Positions 50,468-57,947 of a DNA stretch of 64,000 bases are shown here, one piece after another; the first letter of the stretch is position 1; the number at the start of each line of letters is the position of its first letter. The translations under genes were made by a program, and so were the position numbers. This stretch comes from Paenarthrobacter nicotinovorans (GTDB taxonomy: Bacteria; Actinomycetota; Actinomycetes; Actinomycetales; Micrococcaceae). Under the pieces are notes generated by a model. The model searched no databases. It saw only the letters and a list, made by a program, of their open reading frames with translations, and was not told where the DNA came from. The stretch is taken from positions 62,001 through 126,000 of the forward strand of contig NZ_SZVS01000005.1 of NCBI RefSeq assembly GCF_007670255.1, written 5' to 3'.

Positions 50468-51906
50468 GCGGCCACCTCTTCGTCTTCGTGCACCTCGGCA
50501 TCGACGGGCTTGGGAATCAGCAGCGAGGCCGCGAACGCCGCGAACGTGATGGCAAAACCAACGACGACGACGGTCAGGTAGGACGCTTTCGCGTCACCGA
50601 GCGCTGAGGTAGCCACCAGGACGGCGGGCAGGACCAGGAAGCTCAGTCCTGCACCGAGGTTGAAGGCACCGGCGTTCATGCCGGGGAGGAAGCCGGGGTT
50701 GCCCTTGGGCGAGAGCACCACGCCGAGTCCGTTCAGCATGATGTTGACGGTACCGGCGTACATGATGCCCAGCAAGGCCGTTCCCAGGATCATCATGGGC
50801 AGGTTGTTGAGGCCGAAGAGCGCAATGATGGCCAGGGCCACGAGGCTGCCGATAAGGCCGATGCGGAGCACCTTGGTGTAGCCCAGCACCGGAGCGAGTC
50901 GGCCGCTGATCGGTCCGAAGACCCAGCCGAGGAGGGCGTACGGGGTGAGGATCATGAGCGACATTTCGGTGGGTCCCACCCCGAAGCCCGGGTCCGCGGC
51001 CTGGACGAACGCGGGGACGATGCCGTTGATCACCGCGAAGATGCCGGTCATGGTGAGGGTGGTGGTCAGCAGGGGAGCCCACGTGGAGCGCTGGCGCAGG
51101 TGCACGGTTTCCACCATCGGCTGCTTGGCGCGCTTCTCCACAGTCCAGAAGGCGGCGAACGCCACCACGGCAACTACCGTGAGGCCGATGGCGAGGGCCA
51201 GCGTGCCGCCGTCGAATGCTGACGCGAGCTTGGAGCCTTCGTTCAGTGCGGTGAGCAGGGCACCGACAGCAATGACGATGAAGAACACGCCAAGCCAGTC
51301 CATGGTGGTCCCGGCGGCCGGCTTGCTTTCGCTGGCCAGGAACGCGATGAGGAGCGTGGCGACGACGGCCAGGGCGACCATCAGCCAGAAGATGCTGCGG
51401 AAACCGAAGTTCTCGGCGAAGTAGCCGCCCACGAAGGAGTCGACGCCGGCCACGCCACCGTTGACGGCAGTGATGAGGCCCATGAGTGCGCCGTACTTGC
51501 GCGGGTTGCTCACGGCGGAGCGGAGCATGATGAGGCAGAGCGGAACGGTCGGGCCGCTGACTCCCTGGATGATGCGGCCCACGAACAGCCACGTCACGTC
51601 CGGAGCCACAGCTGCGATAACCGAGCCGACGGCCATGAGGAGCATCATGCCCACAAGGATCTTCTTGCGGCCGACGATGTCGCTGAGGCGGGGTAGGAAC
51701 AGGGAGAACAGCGCTGCGGCCGTGAAGAACCAAGTCTGCGAGAGGCCGATAGTGGCTTGGTCCGTCTGGAGTTCGTTGCCCATGGTCACCAGGGCCGGAC
51801 TGAGCATGGAAGCGTTGAGCTGGAAGGCCACGCAGGCTGCCAGCAGGGCGACCATGAGGGCTGTGACGTTGTTGCGGGTGGACTTGGTTTCGGCGAGGGT
51901 GGACAT
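50464..51906 (-). CDS. MFS transporter, probable nucleoside importer
   Basis: 480 residues, 14-helix-like DHA2 pattern: TQTWFFTAAALFSLFLPRLS-type segment with DIVGRKKILVGMMLLMAVG, and GVSGPTVPLCLIMLRSAVSN. The DRxGRK-like motif (DIVGRKK) is intact. Lying between a nucleoside hydrolase and ribokinase with 1-nt and 4-nt overlaps, it most likely imports nucleosides or ribose; drug export is the sequence-only alternative. Confidence 0.82.
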   Translation of the reverse strand: MSTLAETKSTRNNVTALMVALLAACVAFQLNASMLSPALVTMGNELQTDQATIGLSQTWFFTAAALFSLFLPRLSDIVGRKKILVGMMLLMAVGSVIAAVAPDVTWLFVGRIIQGVSGPTVPLCLIMLRSAVSNPRKYGALMGLITAVNGGVAGVDSFVGGYFAENFGFRSIFWLMVALAVVATLLIAFLASESKPAAGTTMDWLGVFFIVIAVGALLTALNEGSKLASAFDGGTLALAIGLTVVAVVAFAAFWTVEKRAKQPMVETVHLRQRSTWAPLLTTTLTMTGIFAVINGIVPAFVQAADPGFGVGPTEMSLMILTPYALLGWVFGPISGRLAPVLGYTKVLRIGLIGSLVALAIIALFGLNNLPMMILGTALLGIMYAGTVNIMLNGLGVVLSPKGNPGFLPGMNAGAFNLGAGLSFLVLPAVLVATSALGDAKASYLTVVVVGFAITFAAFAASLLIPKPVDAEVHEDEEVAA

Positions 51907-52919
51907 TACTTCGCCTCTCCTGCCAGAACTGAGTCCGCGAGCTGCGCGCCCGAGGGGGCGCCGCCGTCGGGCTCGCCGATCCGTTCAATCGCGTCGGTGA
52001 CCAAATCCCAGAACTTCTTGTGGTCCAGCTCGACGGCGACCGAGGTATGGCAGTCCTCCGGGGCGGGTGCGCGGAAGTCGGCCACGGTCATGCCGAGGGT
52101 GAGCTTGCCCTGAAGTTCAATGTCGACGGGAACCTTGCGCGTGGTCATGACGGTGGGGTCGATGACGTAGGCGACGGCGCAGGGGTCGTGCACCGGCGGG
52201 AAGTCGAAGCCCTGGGCGTCCTTGTAGGTTTTCTTGAAGAACTCCATCAGTTCCAGGACAAACTTGGCGGGCTTGGTCCCGATCTTGGCGATGTTGTTGA
52301 CTACCTCGTCGGTCGCCAACGCCTGGTGCGTCAGGTCCAGGCCCACCATCACCACGGGCCACTTCTCGTTGAACACGATGTGTGCGGCTTCGGGGTCGAT
52401 GATGATGTTGAACTCAGCCACGGCACTCCAGTTGCCCACGTGGTAGCCGCCGCCCATGAGGACAACTTCCTTGACGCGTTCCACGATTCGCGGCTCCTTG
52501 CGGGCGGCCATGGCGATGTTGGTCAGGCCCGCGGTGGGGACCAGGGTGACGGTGCCTGGCTCATGCGCCATGACGGTTTCGATGATGAGGTCGACGGCGT
52601 GGCGCGGGTCGAGCTCGATGGCGGACTCGGGCTGCTCCGGGCCATCCATGCCGGAGTCGCCGTGGATGCTGGGGGCCGTTTCGATGGTCCGCACCAAGGG
52701 GCGGTCGCAGCCGGCGGCGAAGGGGACGCCCGTGATGCCGGCGATGGTGGCTACGGAAAGCGCGTTGCGCGTGACTTTTTCCAGGGTCTGGTTGCCAACC
52801 ACGGTGGTCACGGCGAGCAGCTCGATGTCCGGGTTTCCGTGCGCCAGCAGCAATGCCACTGCGTCGTCATGGCCAGGATCGCAATCAAGAATGATCTTTT
52901 TGCGGGGGTTGGTTTCCAC
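51906..52919 (-). CDS. Inosine/uridine-preferring nucleoside hydrolase
   Basis: 337 residues from GTG 52919, which has GGAGAG 4 nt upstream; an in-frame GTG at 52949 would add 10 residues. Hallmark Ca2+/ribose-binding motif IILDCDPGHDDAVALLLA at the N-terminus, then VVLMGGGYHVGNWSAVAEFN and the C-terminal VHDPCAVAYV. It splits purine or pyrimidine ribonucleosides to base and ribose. First gene of the operon controlled by the divergent LacI. Confidence 0.93.
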   Translation of the reverse strand: METNPRKKIILDCDPGHDDAVALLLAHGNPDIELLAVTTVVGNQTLEKVTRNALSVATIAGITGVPFAAGCDRPLVRTIETAPSIHGDSGMDGPEQPESAIELDPRHAVDLIIETVMAHEPGTVTLVPTAGLTNIAMAARKEPRIVERVKEVVLMGGGYHVGNWSAVAEFNIIIDPEAAHIVFNEKWPVVMVGLDLTHQALATDEVVNNIAKIGTKPAKFVLELMEFFKKTYKDAQGFDFPPVHDPCAVAYVIDPTVMTTRKVPVDIELQGKLTLGMTVADFRAPAPEDCHTSVAVELDHKKFWDLVTDAIERIGEPDGGAPSGAQLADSVLAGEAK

Positions 52920-53010
52920 GTTTCTCTCCACGTCATTGGGGCCTGCCACGAACTTGCCCGGGGCAGGGCGATAAGCATTCAGGGTGATTTTGGCATTGCT
53001 TCGGCGGCTG

Positions 53011-53048
53011 CGTCAAACGCTTAACGTTGAGTGCGTCAAGCGCTTGAT
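53011..53048. promoter_or_regulatory. Twin LacI operators and -35 element of the nucleoside operon
   Basis: GTCAAACGCTTAAC (53012-53025) and GTCAAGCGCTTGAT (53035-53048) are 23 bp apart; TCAAGCGCTTGA is a perfect 12-bp palindrome. On the minus strand the first site contains TTGACG (53016-53011), with CAAAAT at 52992-52987 after 18 nt, so repressor binding would block the -35 of the hydrolase operon. Confidence 0.7.
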
Positions 53049-53093
53049 GCCTTCTCGCAGGTCAGGGCCGTATAACAACGCTACGATCGATAC

Positions 53094-54131
53094 ATGGAAT
53101 CCCTGGAGCGGCGCAGTGGCCGCGCACATCGCTCGCCCCGGGTAACGGCTGCCATGGTGGCCGCGCGGGCGGGTGTTTCCACAGCCACGGTTTCATTGGT
53201 CGCCAACGGCAAGACCCAGGGACGGGTATCGGACGACAACATCTCCCGCGTCCGGTCCGCCATCGCCGAACTTGGCTACGTGGTGGACAGCATTGGGAGT
53301 TCCCTTGCCCGCGGCGTCAGCTCCATCGTCATCCTGGTGACGCCCGATGTGTCCAACCCGTTCTTCGCCAATGTGATCGCAGGGGTCAGGGAAGCCTTGG
53401 GCGCGGAATATCAACTGCTGCTCTCAGTGACCGACGCCGGCGAATCACCCCAGGCTTCCGACGTGCGCAAACTGCTGGCCCTCCGCCCTGCCGGCCTGCT
53501 GGTGGGAGCTCCGAGTGCCGAATTCCTTGAAGATCTCTCCGCGGCCGGTCCACTGGTACTGCTGGATGCCCCGGGCTTGGAAGCCTACGCACCCTCGGTG
53601 AACCTCGACGTTGCCCAAGGGGCGCGTGAGCTGGCCCGCCACCTGGCCTCGTCCGGACATACCCGCGCCGCCTACGTCGACGGCATCACCGGGACCACCA
53701 CGTTCCAGCTGCGCCGCGACGCTTTCCTTGAGGAAGCAGCAGCCTGCGGACTGGCGGTCGACGCCGGGCACGTCATCAGTACAGCGATCGACGTCGGTGC
53801 TGCCGCTGCCGCGTTCGCCCAAGCGTGGCCCGGGTGGCAGCGCGAGGGGGTGACCGCCGTCGTCTGCGGTACTGACACGCACGCCTATGGCGTGTTGCAG
53901 GAGGCGCGCGTGGAGGGCGTAGCGATCCCCAAGGAGCTGGCGGTGGCGGGCTTCGACGATCTTCCCTACTCCGCCACCAGCAACCCCAGCCTCACCAGTG
54001 TGCACCTGCCCGCGACGCCTTTGGGGCGCAAGGCGGGGGAGCAGCTTCGAGGACTCATGGAAGGCACCCCGCTGGCCGAGCCGCACGTGACACTGGAGAG
54101 CTCGCTGGTGGTGCGGGGATCTACCTCGTAG
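53094..54131 (+). CDS. LacI-family regulator of the nucleoside operon
   Basis: 345 residues. HTH at about 15-40 (VTAAMVAARAGVSTATVSLV, then ANGKTQGRVSDDNISRVRSA), followed by a PBP1-like effector domain (VTPDVSNPFFANVIAGVREA, VAGFDDLPYSATSNPSLTSV). Divergent from the nucleoside hydrolase/MFS/ribokinase operon with twin operators between; a ribose or nucleoside inducer is likely. Confidence 0.92.
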   Translation: MESLERRSGRAHRSPRVTAAMVAARAGVSTATVSLVANGKTQGRVSDDNISRVRSAIAELGYVVDSIGSSLARGVSSIVILVTPDVSNPFFANVIAGVREALGAEYQLLLSVTDAGESPQASDVRKLLALRPAGLLVGAPSAEFLEDLSAAGPLVLLDAPGLEAYAPSVNLDVAQGARELARHLASSGHTRAAYVDGITGTTTFQLRRDAFLEEAAACGLAVDAGHVISTAIDVGAAAAAFAQAWPGWQREGVTAVVCGTDTHAYGVLQEARVEGVAIPKELAVAGFDDLPYSATSNPSLTSVHLPATPLGRKAGEQLRGLMEGTPLAEPHVTLESSLVVRGSTS

Positions 54132-54485
54132 CTATCGGGTCAGCGGGCGAAGTTTGTCTTCGCTGACGGGCAGCGAAACCGTGAAGTAGATCTGCGGAGC
54201 CGTCATGTCGCCCCAATCGTCCTTCTTGACCCGGACTGCGGAGGGCGTCACTTCGGCGATCCGCACGCGGAGCCAGCCGCCGTCGTCGAGCCGTAGTTCA
54301 TGAGGGTCGGCCAGGTAGCGAAGCCCGAGGTCATCGAGAACTTCCTCCGCGCTCAACCAGTCCACCACCTCGGTTCGCGGACGGCCCAAGAGGTCGACGG
54401 CGACAAAACCTTCGTCGACCGGCTTCATCCATCCGATGTGCTCGCCGTCGTCCGCGCGTCGGTGCTCGATCCAGTCCGGTTCCAT
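54132..54485 (-). CDS. Hypothetical protein, about 117 residues
   Basis: 117 residues from ATG 54485, where GGAGG is 1-5 nt upstream; the longer frame is probably not translated. Acidic soluble protein with beta-rich segments (DGGWLRVRIAEVTPSAVRVK, QIYFTVSLPV). No family recognised. It lies 38 nt downstream of the LysE-type gene and convergent with the LacI gene. Confidence 0.7.
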   Translation of the reverse strand: MEPDWIEHRRADDGEHIGWMKPVDEGFVAVDLLGRPRTEVVDWLSAEEVLDDLGLRYLADPHELRLDDGGWLRVRIAEVTPSAVRVKKDDWGDMTAPQIYFTVSLPVSEDKLRPLTR

Positions 54486-54522
54486 GCCTCCGACCGTAGC
54501 ATTCACGCGTTCCCGGAACTGG

Positions 54523-55149
54523 CTAGTGGATGACTGCCAGCAGGATGCCGACCAGTACGAACAGGCAGCCGAAGATCCGGTTGAGGATGGTCTGGCCCTT
54601 TTGGTCATGGGTGAACCGCTGGAACGAACGTGCCGCCAAGGCGAAGAAGAACCACATGACCATGATGTCGATGGCCAAGACAGTGGCGGTCAGCACGACA
54701 TATTGCTGTACCAGGGGCTGGTCCGGGCGGATGAACTGCGGCATGAAGGCCAGGAAGAAAACGATCGCCTTCGGGTTCAGCAGGTTGACCCAGATGCCGC
54801 GCTGGAACATGGACAGGGCGGGCTCGTTCTTCTTGTTATCGACCTGCTCTTTGTCCAGGTCAGGCTTGTGCAGGAACTGACGAATGCCCAGGTACACCAG
54901 ATACGCGGCACCGGCGTAGCGAATGACATTGAAGATCACGGGCGAGTTGGAGACCAGGACGCCCACACCCAAAGCGACGATCAAAATGTGAATGATCAGG
55001 GCCACCTGTTGGCCGAGGATGCCCCAGATGGAGCGTCGGAAGCCCGAATTGAGCGAGTTGCTCATGGTGAAGATCGCGCCGGCGCCGGGAGTGAAACTGA
55101 TGAGGGTGCCGGCGCCTACCAGGGCCAGCCAAAGTGAAAACTGCACCAC
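54523..55149 (-). CDS. LysE/RhtB-family amino acid exporter
   Basis: 208 residues, six helices. Family features: SLWLALVGAGTLISFTPGAG (conserved TPGP-like turn), GILGQQVALIIHILIVALGV, YLVYLGIRQFL and RGIWVNLLNPKAIVFFLAFM. It exports amino acids or homoserine-lactone-like compounds. Substrate not determinable. Confidence 0.9.
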   Translation of the reverse strand: MVQFSLWLALVGAGTLISFTPGAGAIFTMSNSLNSGFRRSIWGILGQQVALIIHILIVALGVGVLVSNSPVIFNVIRYAGAAYLVYLGIRQFLHKPDLDKEQVDNKKNEPALSMFQRGIWVNLLNPKAIVFFLAFMPQFIRPDQPLVQQYVVLTATVLAIDIMVMWFFFALAARSFQRFTHDQKGQTILNRIFGCLFVLVGILLAVIH

Positions 55150-55170
55150 CTCAGCTTATGCGGGGCCGGC

Positions 55171-55202
55171 CTGTGCCCGGGACGAGTGCCGCCCCGACCC
55201 AC
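55171..55202. repeat. 32-bp dispersed direct repeat, copy 1
   Basis: Begins CTGTGCCCGGGACG and continues GTGCCGCC and CGACCCAC; it matches copy 2 at 55684-55715 at 30 of 32 positions in the same orientation, 513 bp away. The two copies frame the small-peptide and ncRNA candidates. Right after this copy is an inverted repeat of GGCGGCC/GGCCGCC type before the small peptide's stop. Confidence 0.75.
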
Positions 55203-55266
55203 ACTGGCGGCGCATTGGCGACTCTGACGGTGGCCGCCAGCCGGAACTGGCGGCCACCGCTCCCTG

Positions 55267-55377
55267 TTACGGGATGTTGTGCCAGAACCAGCGGGCAACA
55301 TCAACGGCTAGCCGGATGATGTTGACCACCAAGTTCCAGGCGCCCCATGATTCCTTCCATTTGCGTTTGGAAGTCAT
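55267..55377 (-). CDS. Trp-rich cationic 36-residue small protein
   Basis: ATG 55377 has a very strong GGAGGAGG ribosome-binding site 7 nt upstream. The 36 residues start MTSKRKWKESWGAW and end ARWFWHNIP: five Trp, six Lys/Arg and two acidic residues, with an amphipathic hydrophobic middle. Size and composition resemble leaderless bacteriocin-like or membrane-active small proteins, but no homologue is known to me. No transporter or immunity gene is adjacent; the LysE gene is downstream on the same strand. Confidence 0.5.
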   Translation of the reverse strand: MTSKRKWKESWGAWNLVVNIIRLAVDVARWFWHNIP

Positions 55378-55453
55378 GCCGGCACCTCCTCCATGGGAAC
55401 AGGGCGCGGCCACACTACGAGGAGCTTCAACGAGCGTTGCACCTATAGCGTGT

Positions 55454-55564
55454 GGGGCCATAGGCTCAAGGGGTGATGTTTGAGGTTCTATGGCCCTCCA
55501 ACCGCACCAAATGAGCGCACTGCGCTGAACAGGGACCCGATTGCCGTCGGGTCCATTGTTCTTT
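55454..55564 (+). ncRNA. Candidate structured small RNA with intrinsic terminator
   Basis: Three hairpins in order: GGGCCATAG (55455-55463) with CTATGGCCC (55488-55496), carrying an inner CTCAA/TTGAG stem; AGCG/CGCT at 55514-55526; and GGACCCGA (55533) with TCGGGTCC (ending 55554), followed by ATTGTTCTTT. The last is a good terminator, but no ORF precedes it on this strand, so it would end a short non-coding transcript. No clear promoter was found. The following 55565-55683 shows nothing else. Confidence 0.4.
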
Positions 55565-55683
55565 AACGGCACCACAGGACTTCTTCCTGGTCCTCCAACC
55601 CTAAGGGAACGGAAGCTTCTTTCCCCCGAGGGGTTTGAAGCTGTGGATCGCTTCACTGCCACTTTGTTGAGAAAGCTCCGTGT

Positions 55684-55715
55684 CTGTGCCCGGGACGCGT
55701 GCCGCCACGACCCAC
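55684..55715. repeat. 32-bp dispersed direct repeat, copy 2
   Basis: Same orientation as copy 1 (30 of 32 identical), just upstream of dinB. Both copies begin CTGTGCCCGGGACG. Function unknown. Confidence 0.75.
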
Positions 55716-55813
55716 TTTCACGCCGCGGGCCGCTAAATACACCCGAAATCGGTTGATTTTGGCAGGAGCGAAGCTGAAAGAAGGTCGGGAAGGTACAGCC
55801 AACCCGGCACCCG

Positions 55814-56905
55814 ATGAGGCAGACTGATCCCGTGAGCGGAACTCCATGGGTGCTGCACGTTGACCTCGACCAGTTCATTGCGGCGGTCGAAGTACTGAGG
55901 CGCCCGGAGCTTGCCGGTAAGCCGATCATCGTGGGCGGCCGCGGGGACCCCACCGAGCGTGCTGTCGTGTCGACGGCGTCCTATGAGGCCCGGGCTTTCG
56001 GCGTTGGGTCGGGCATGCCACTGCGCATAGCAGCCCGGAAGGTGCCGGACGCCATCATCCTGCCTGTCGATCAAGAAGCGTATCTGGTTGCTTCCGAAAC
56101 CGTGATGACCACCCTTCGCGAGCAGCCCGGTGCCACAGTGCAAGTGCTGGGGTGGGATGAGGCATTTGTTGGCGTCCGCACCGAGGACCCGGTGGCGTAC
56201 GCAAAGCAGATTCAGGCCGCCGTCCTCGAGAACACCCAGCTGCACTGCAGCGTGGGCATCGGCGACACCCTGGTCCGAGCCAAGAACGCCACCGATTTCG
56301 GCAAACCGGCCGGCATCTTCCGCCTGACCAAGGACAACTGGCTGGACGTCATGGGGGAGAAGCCCACCATCGGGTTGTGGGGCGTAGGTCCCAAGATTTC
56401 CAAGCGATTGGCAACCCACGGAATCACCACGGTGAAGGAACTCGCCGCCGCGGACCCGCAGGACCTGGTCCCCGAGTTCGGCCCGAAAATGGGTCCGTGG
56501 TACGCGCAACTCGGCAGGGGCGAGGGCGCCACGGAGGTGGATGACACGCCTTGGGTTGCCCGCGCTCACGGCCGTGAAACCACGTTCCAAGAGGATCTCA
56601 CCGAGCCCGGGCAGATCGAAAACGCCCTAAAGGAACTGACCGCCCGCGTCCTGGAAGACGTCGCAGCCGAAGGCCGGCCCGTGGTCGGTTTGACCCTCAA
56701 GGTCCGCTATAAGCCCTTCTTCACCAAGACCTACGCGAGGAAAATCCCCGAGACCTTCGACCGAGACGAAGTCCTGTCCCAGGCGCTGGACCTTTCCGCC
56801 AAAATCGAACCCGAGCGCCCGATCCGCCTCCTCGGCCTAAGGGCGGAAATGTCGATGCCCGAGGAAGCGCGGAAGGGCCACACGCCGACACGCAGCGGTT
56901 GGTGA
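55814..56905 (+). CDS. dinB: Y-family DNA polymerase IV, DinB2 type
   Basis: 363 residues from ATG 55814 (GTG 55832 is possible; neither has a strong ribosome-binding site). Catalytic residues: Asp17 in HVDLDQFIAAVE and Asp115-Glu116 in LGWDEAFVG. The thumb (WGVGPKISKRLATHGITTVK) and little finger (YKPFFTKTYARKI) are present. GWDEAF in place of SxDEAF is typical of mycobacterial DinB2. The residue at the steric-gate position (22) is Ile rather than Phe/Tyr. It performs error-prone translesion synthesis. Confidence 0.9.
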   Translation: MRQTDPVSGTPWVLHVDLDQFIAAVEVLRRPELAGKPIIVGGRGDPTERAVVSTASYEARAFGVGSGMPLRIAARKVPDAIILPVDQEAYLVASETVMTTLREQPGATVQVLGWDEAFVGVRTEDPVAYAKQIQAAVLENTQLHCSVGIGDTLVRAKNATDFGKPAGIFRLTKDNWLDVMGEKPTIGLWGVGPKISKRLATHGITTVKELAAADPQDLVPEFGPKMGPWYAQLGRGEGATEVDDTPWVARAHGRETTFQEDLTEPGQIENALKELTARVLEDVAAEGRPVVGLTLKVRYKPFFTKTYARKIPETFDRDEVLSQALDLSAKIEPERPIRLLGLRAEMSMPEEARKGHTPTRSGW

Positions 56906-56963
56906 GCGGCGTCGCGCGTTGGGAAGGATGCCAAGCGCAAAGCGTACGACGCCGGCCTGCCGC

Positions 56964-57947
56964 CTACCAGCGCGGGTGGATCGCTTCGCGGAAGTAGCGG
57001 TCGTAGATGTCCCGCACCCCGTCCGACAATCCTGCGCCGACAACGTGCATGTCTCCGGCTTCGGCGTTGGCCGCGGCTTGCTCGGCCGAGCGGGCTCCGG
57101 GAATCACCGACGTGACGCCATCCTGGGCCACGACCCAGGCGAGGGCCGCTTGCGGGGTGGTGACGCCGTCGGGAACCAAAGCGCTGAACTCCTGCGCTGC
57201 CTTGACGCCGGTGGCGAAGTCCACGCCGGAGAAGGTCTCGCCGACGTCGAAAGCTGCACCGTCGCGGTTATAGTTCCGGTGGTCATTCTCCGGGAACTCC
57301 GTCTCCGGAGTGTACTTGCCGGACAACAATCCGGAAGCCAGGGGAACGCGGGCGATGATGCCCACGCCGGCTTCCTTGGCTGCGGGCAAGACCTCATCGA
57401 GCGGCTTCAAACGGAAGGCGTTCAGGATGATCTGGACTGAGGCCGTGTTGCCGCGCTTGATGGCTTCAAGGGCCTCGTCCGTCCGTTCCACGCTGACGCC
57501 ATAGTTGCGGATGGCTCCCTCGCTGACCAAGGTGTCCAAGGCGTCATAGACCTCGGAGTTGCTGTACACGGAGGTGGGCGGGCAGTGCAGCTGGACGAGG
57601 TCCAGGGTGTCCTGCTGAAGGTTGCGGCGGGAACGGTCGGTCCATTCCCGGAAGTTCTTGAGGGTGTAATTTTCCGGGACTTGGTCCACACGGCGCCCCA
57701 TCTTGGTGGCAACCGTGACGTTGAGCTCCGGGTGCTCGCTGAGGAAACGGCCAATGAACTGTTCGCTGCGCCCGTCACCGTACACATCGGCGGTGTCGAA
57801 GAACGTGACACCGTGCTCCACCGAAGCTTCCAGCACGGCAAAAGCATCCGCTTCGGTGACGGAACCCCAGTCGGCTCCGAGTTGCCACGTTCCCAGGCCA
57901 ACGGTTGAAACGGGACGGCCGGTCTTGCCAAGTATGCGCTGTTCCAT
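56964..57947 (-). other. Aldo/keto reductase part of the fused frame, possibly translated separately
   Basis: From an internal ATG 57947, 327 residues form a complete aldo/keto reductase: ILGKTGRPVSTVGLGTWQLG at a normal N-terminus, catalytic FFDTADVYG (Asp, Tyr), VATKMGRRVDQVP and SRRNLQQDTLDLVQLHCPP (His). TATAGT ends 8 nt before this ATG on the minus strand, the layout of a leaderless actinobacterial promoter, so the reductase may also be made alone. Substrate unknown. Confidence 0.6.

Noticed and set aside
52020..53024. 334-codon plus-strand frame opposite the nucleoside hydrolase
   Set aside because: Asp/Gly/His-rich antisense frame; the opposite strand has the DCDPGHDD motif and operon context.
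55378..55953. Upstream extension of the 36-residue peptide frame to 228 codons
   Set aside because: It runs antisense into dinB and through the ncRNA hairpins; the strong ribosome-binding site favours the short product.
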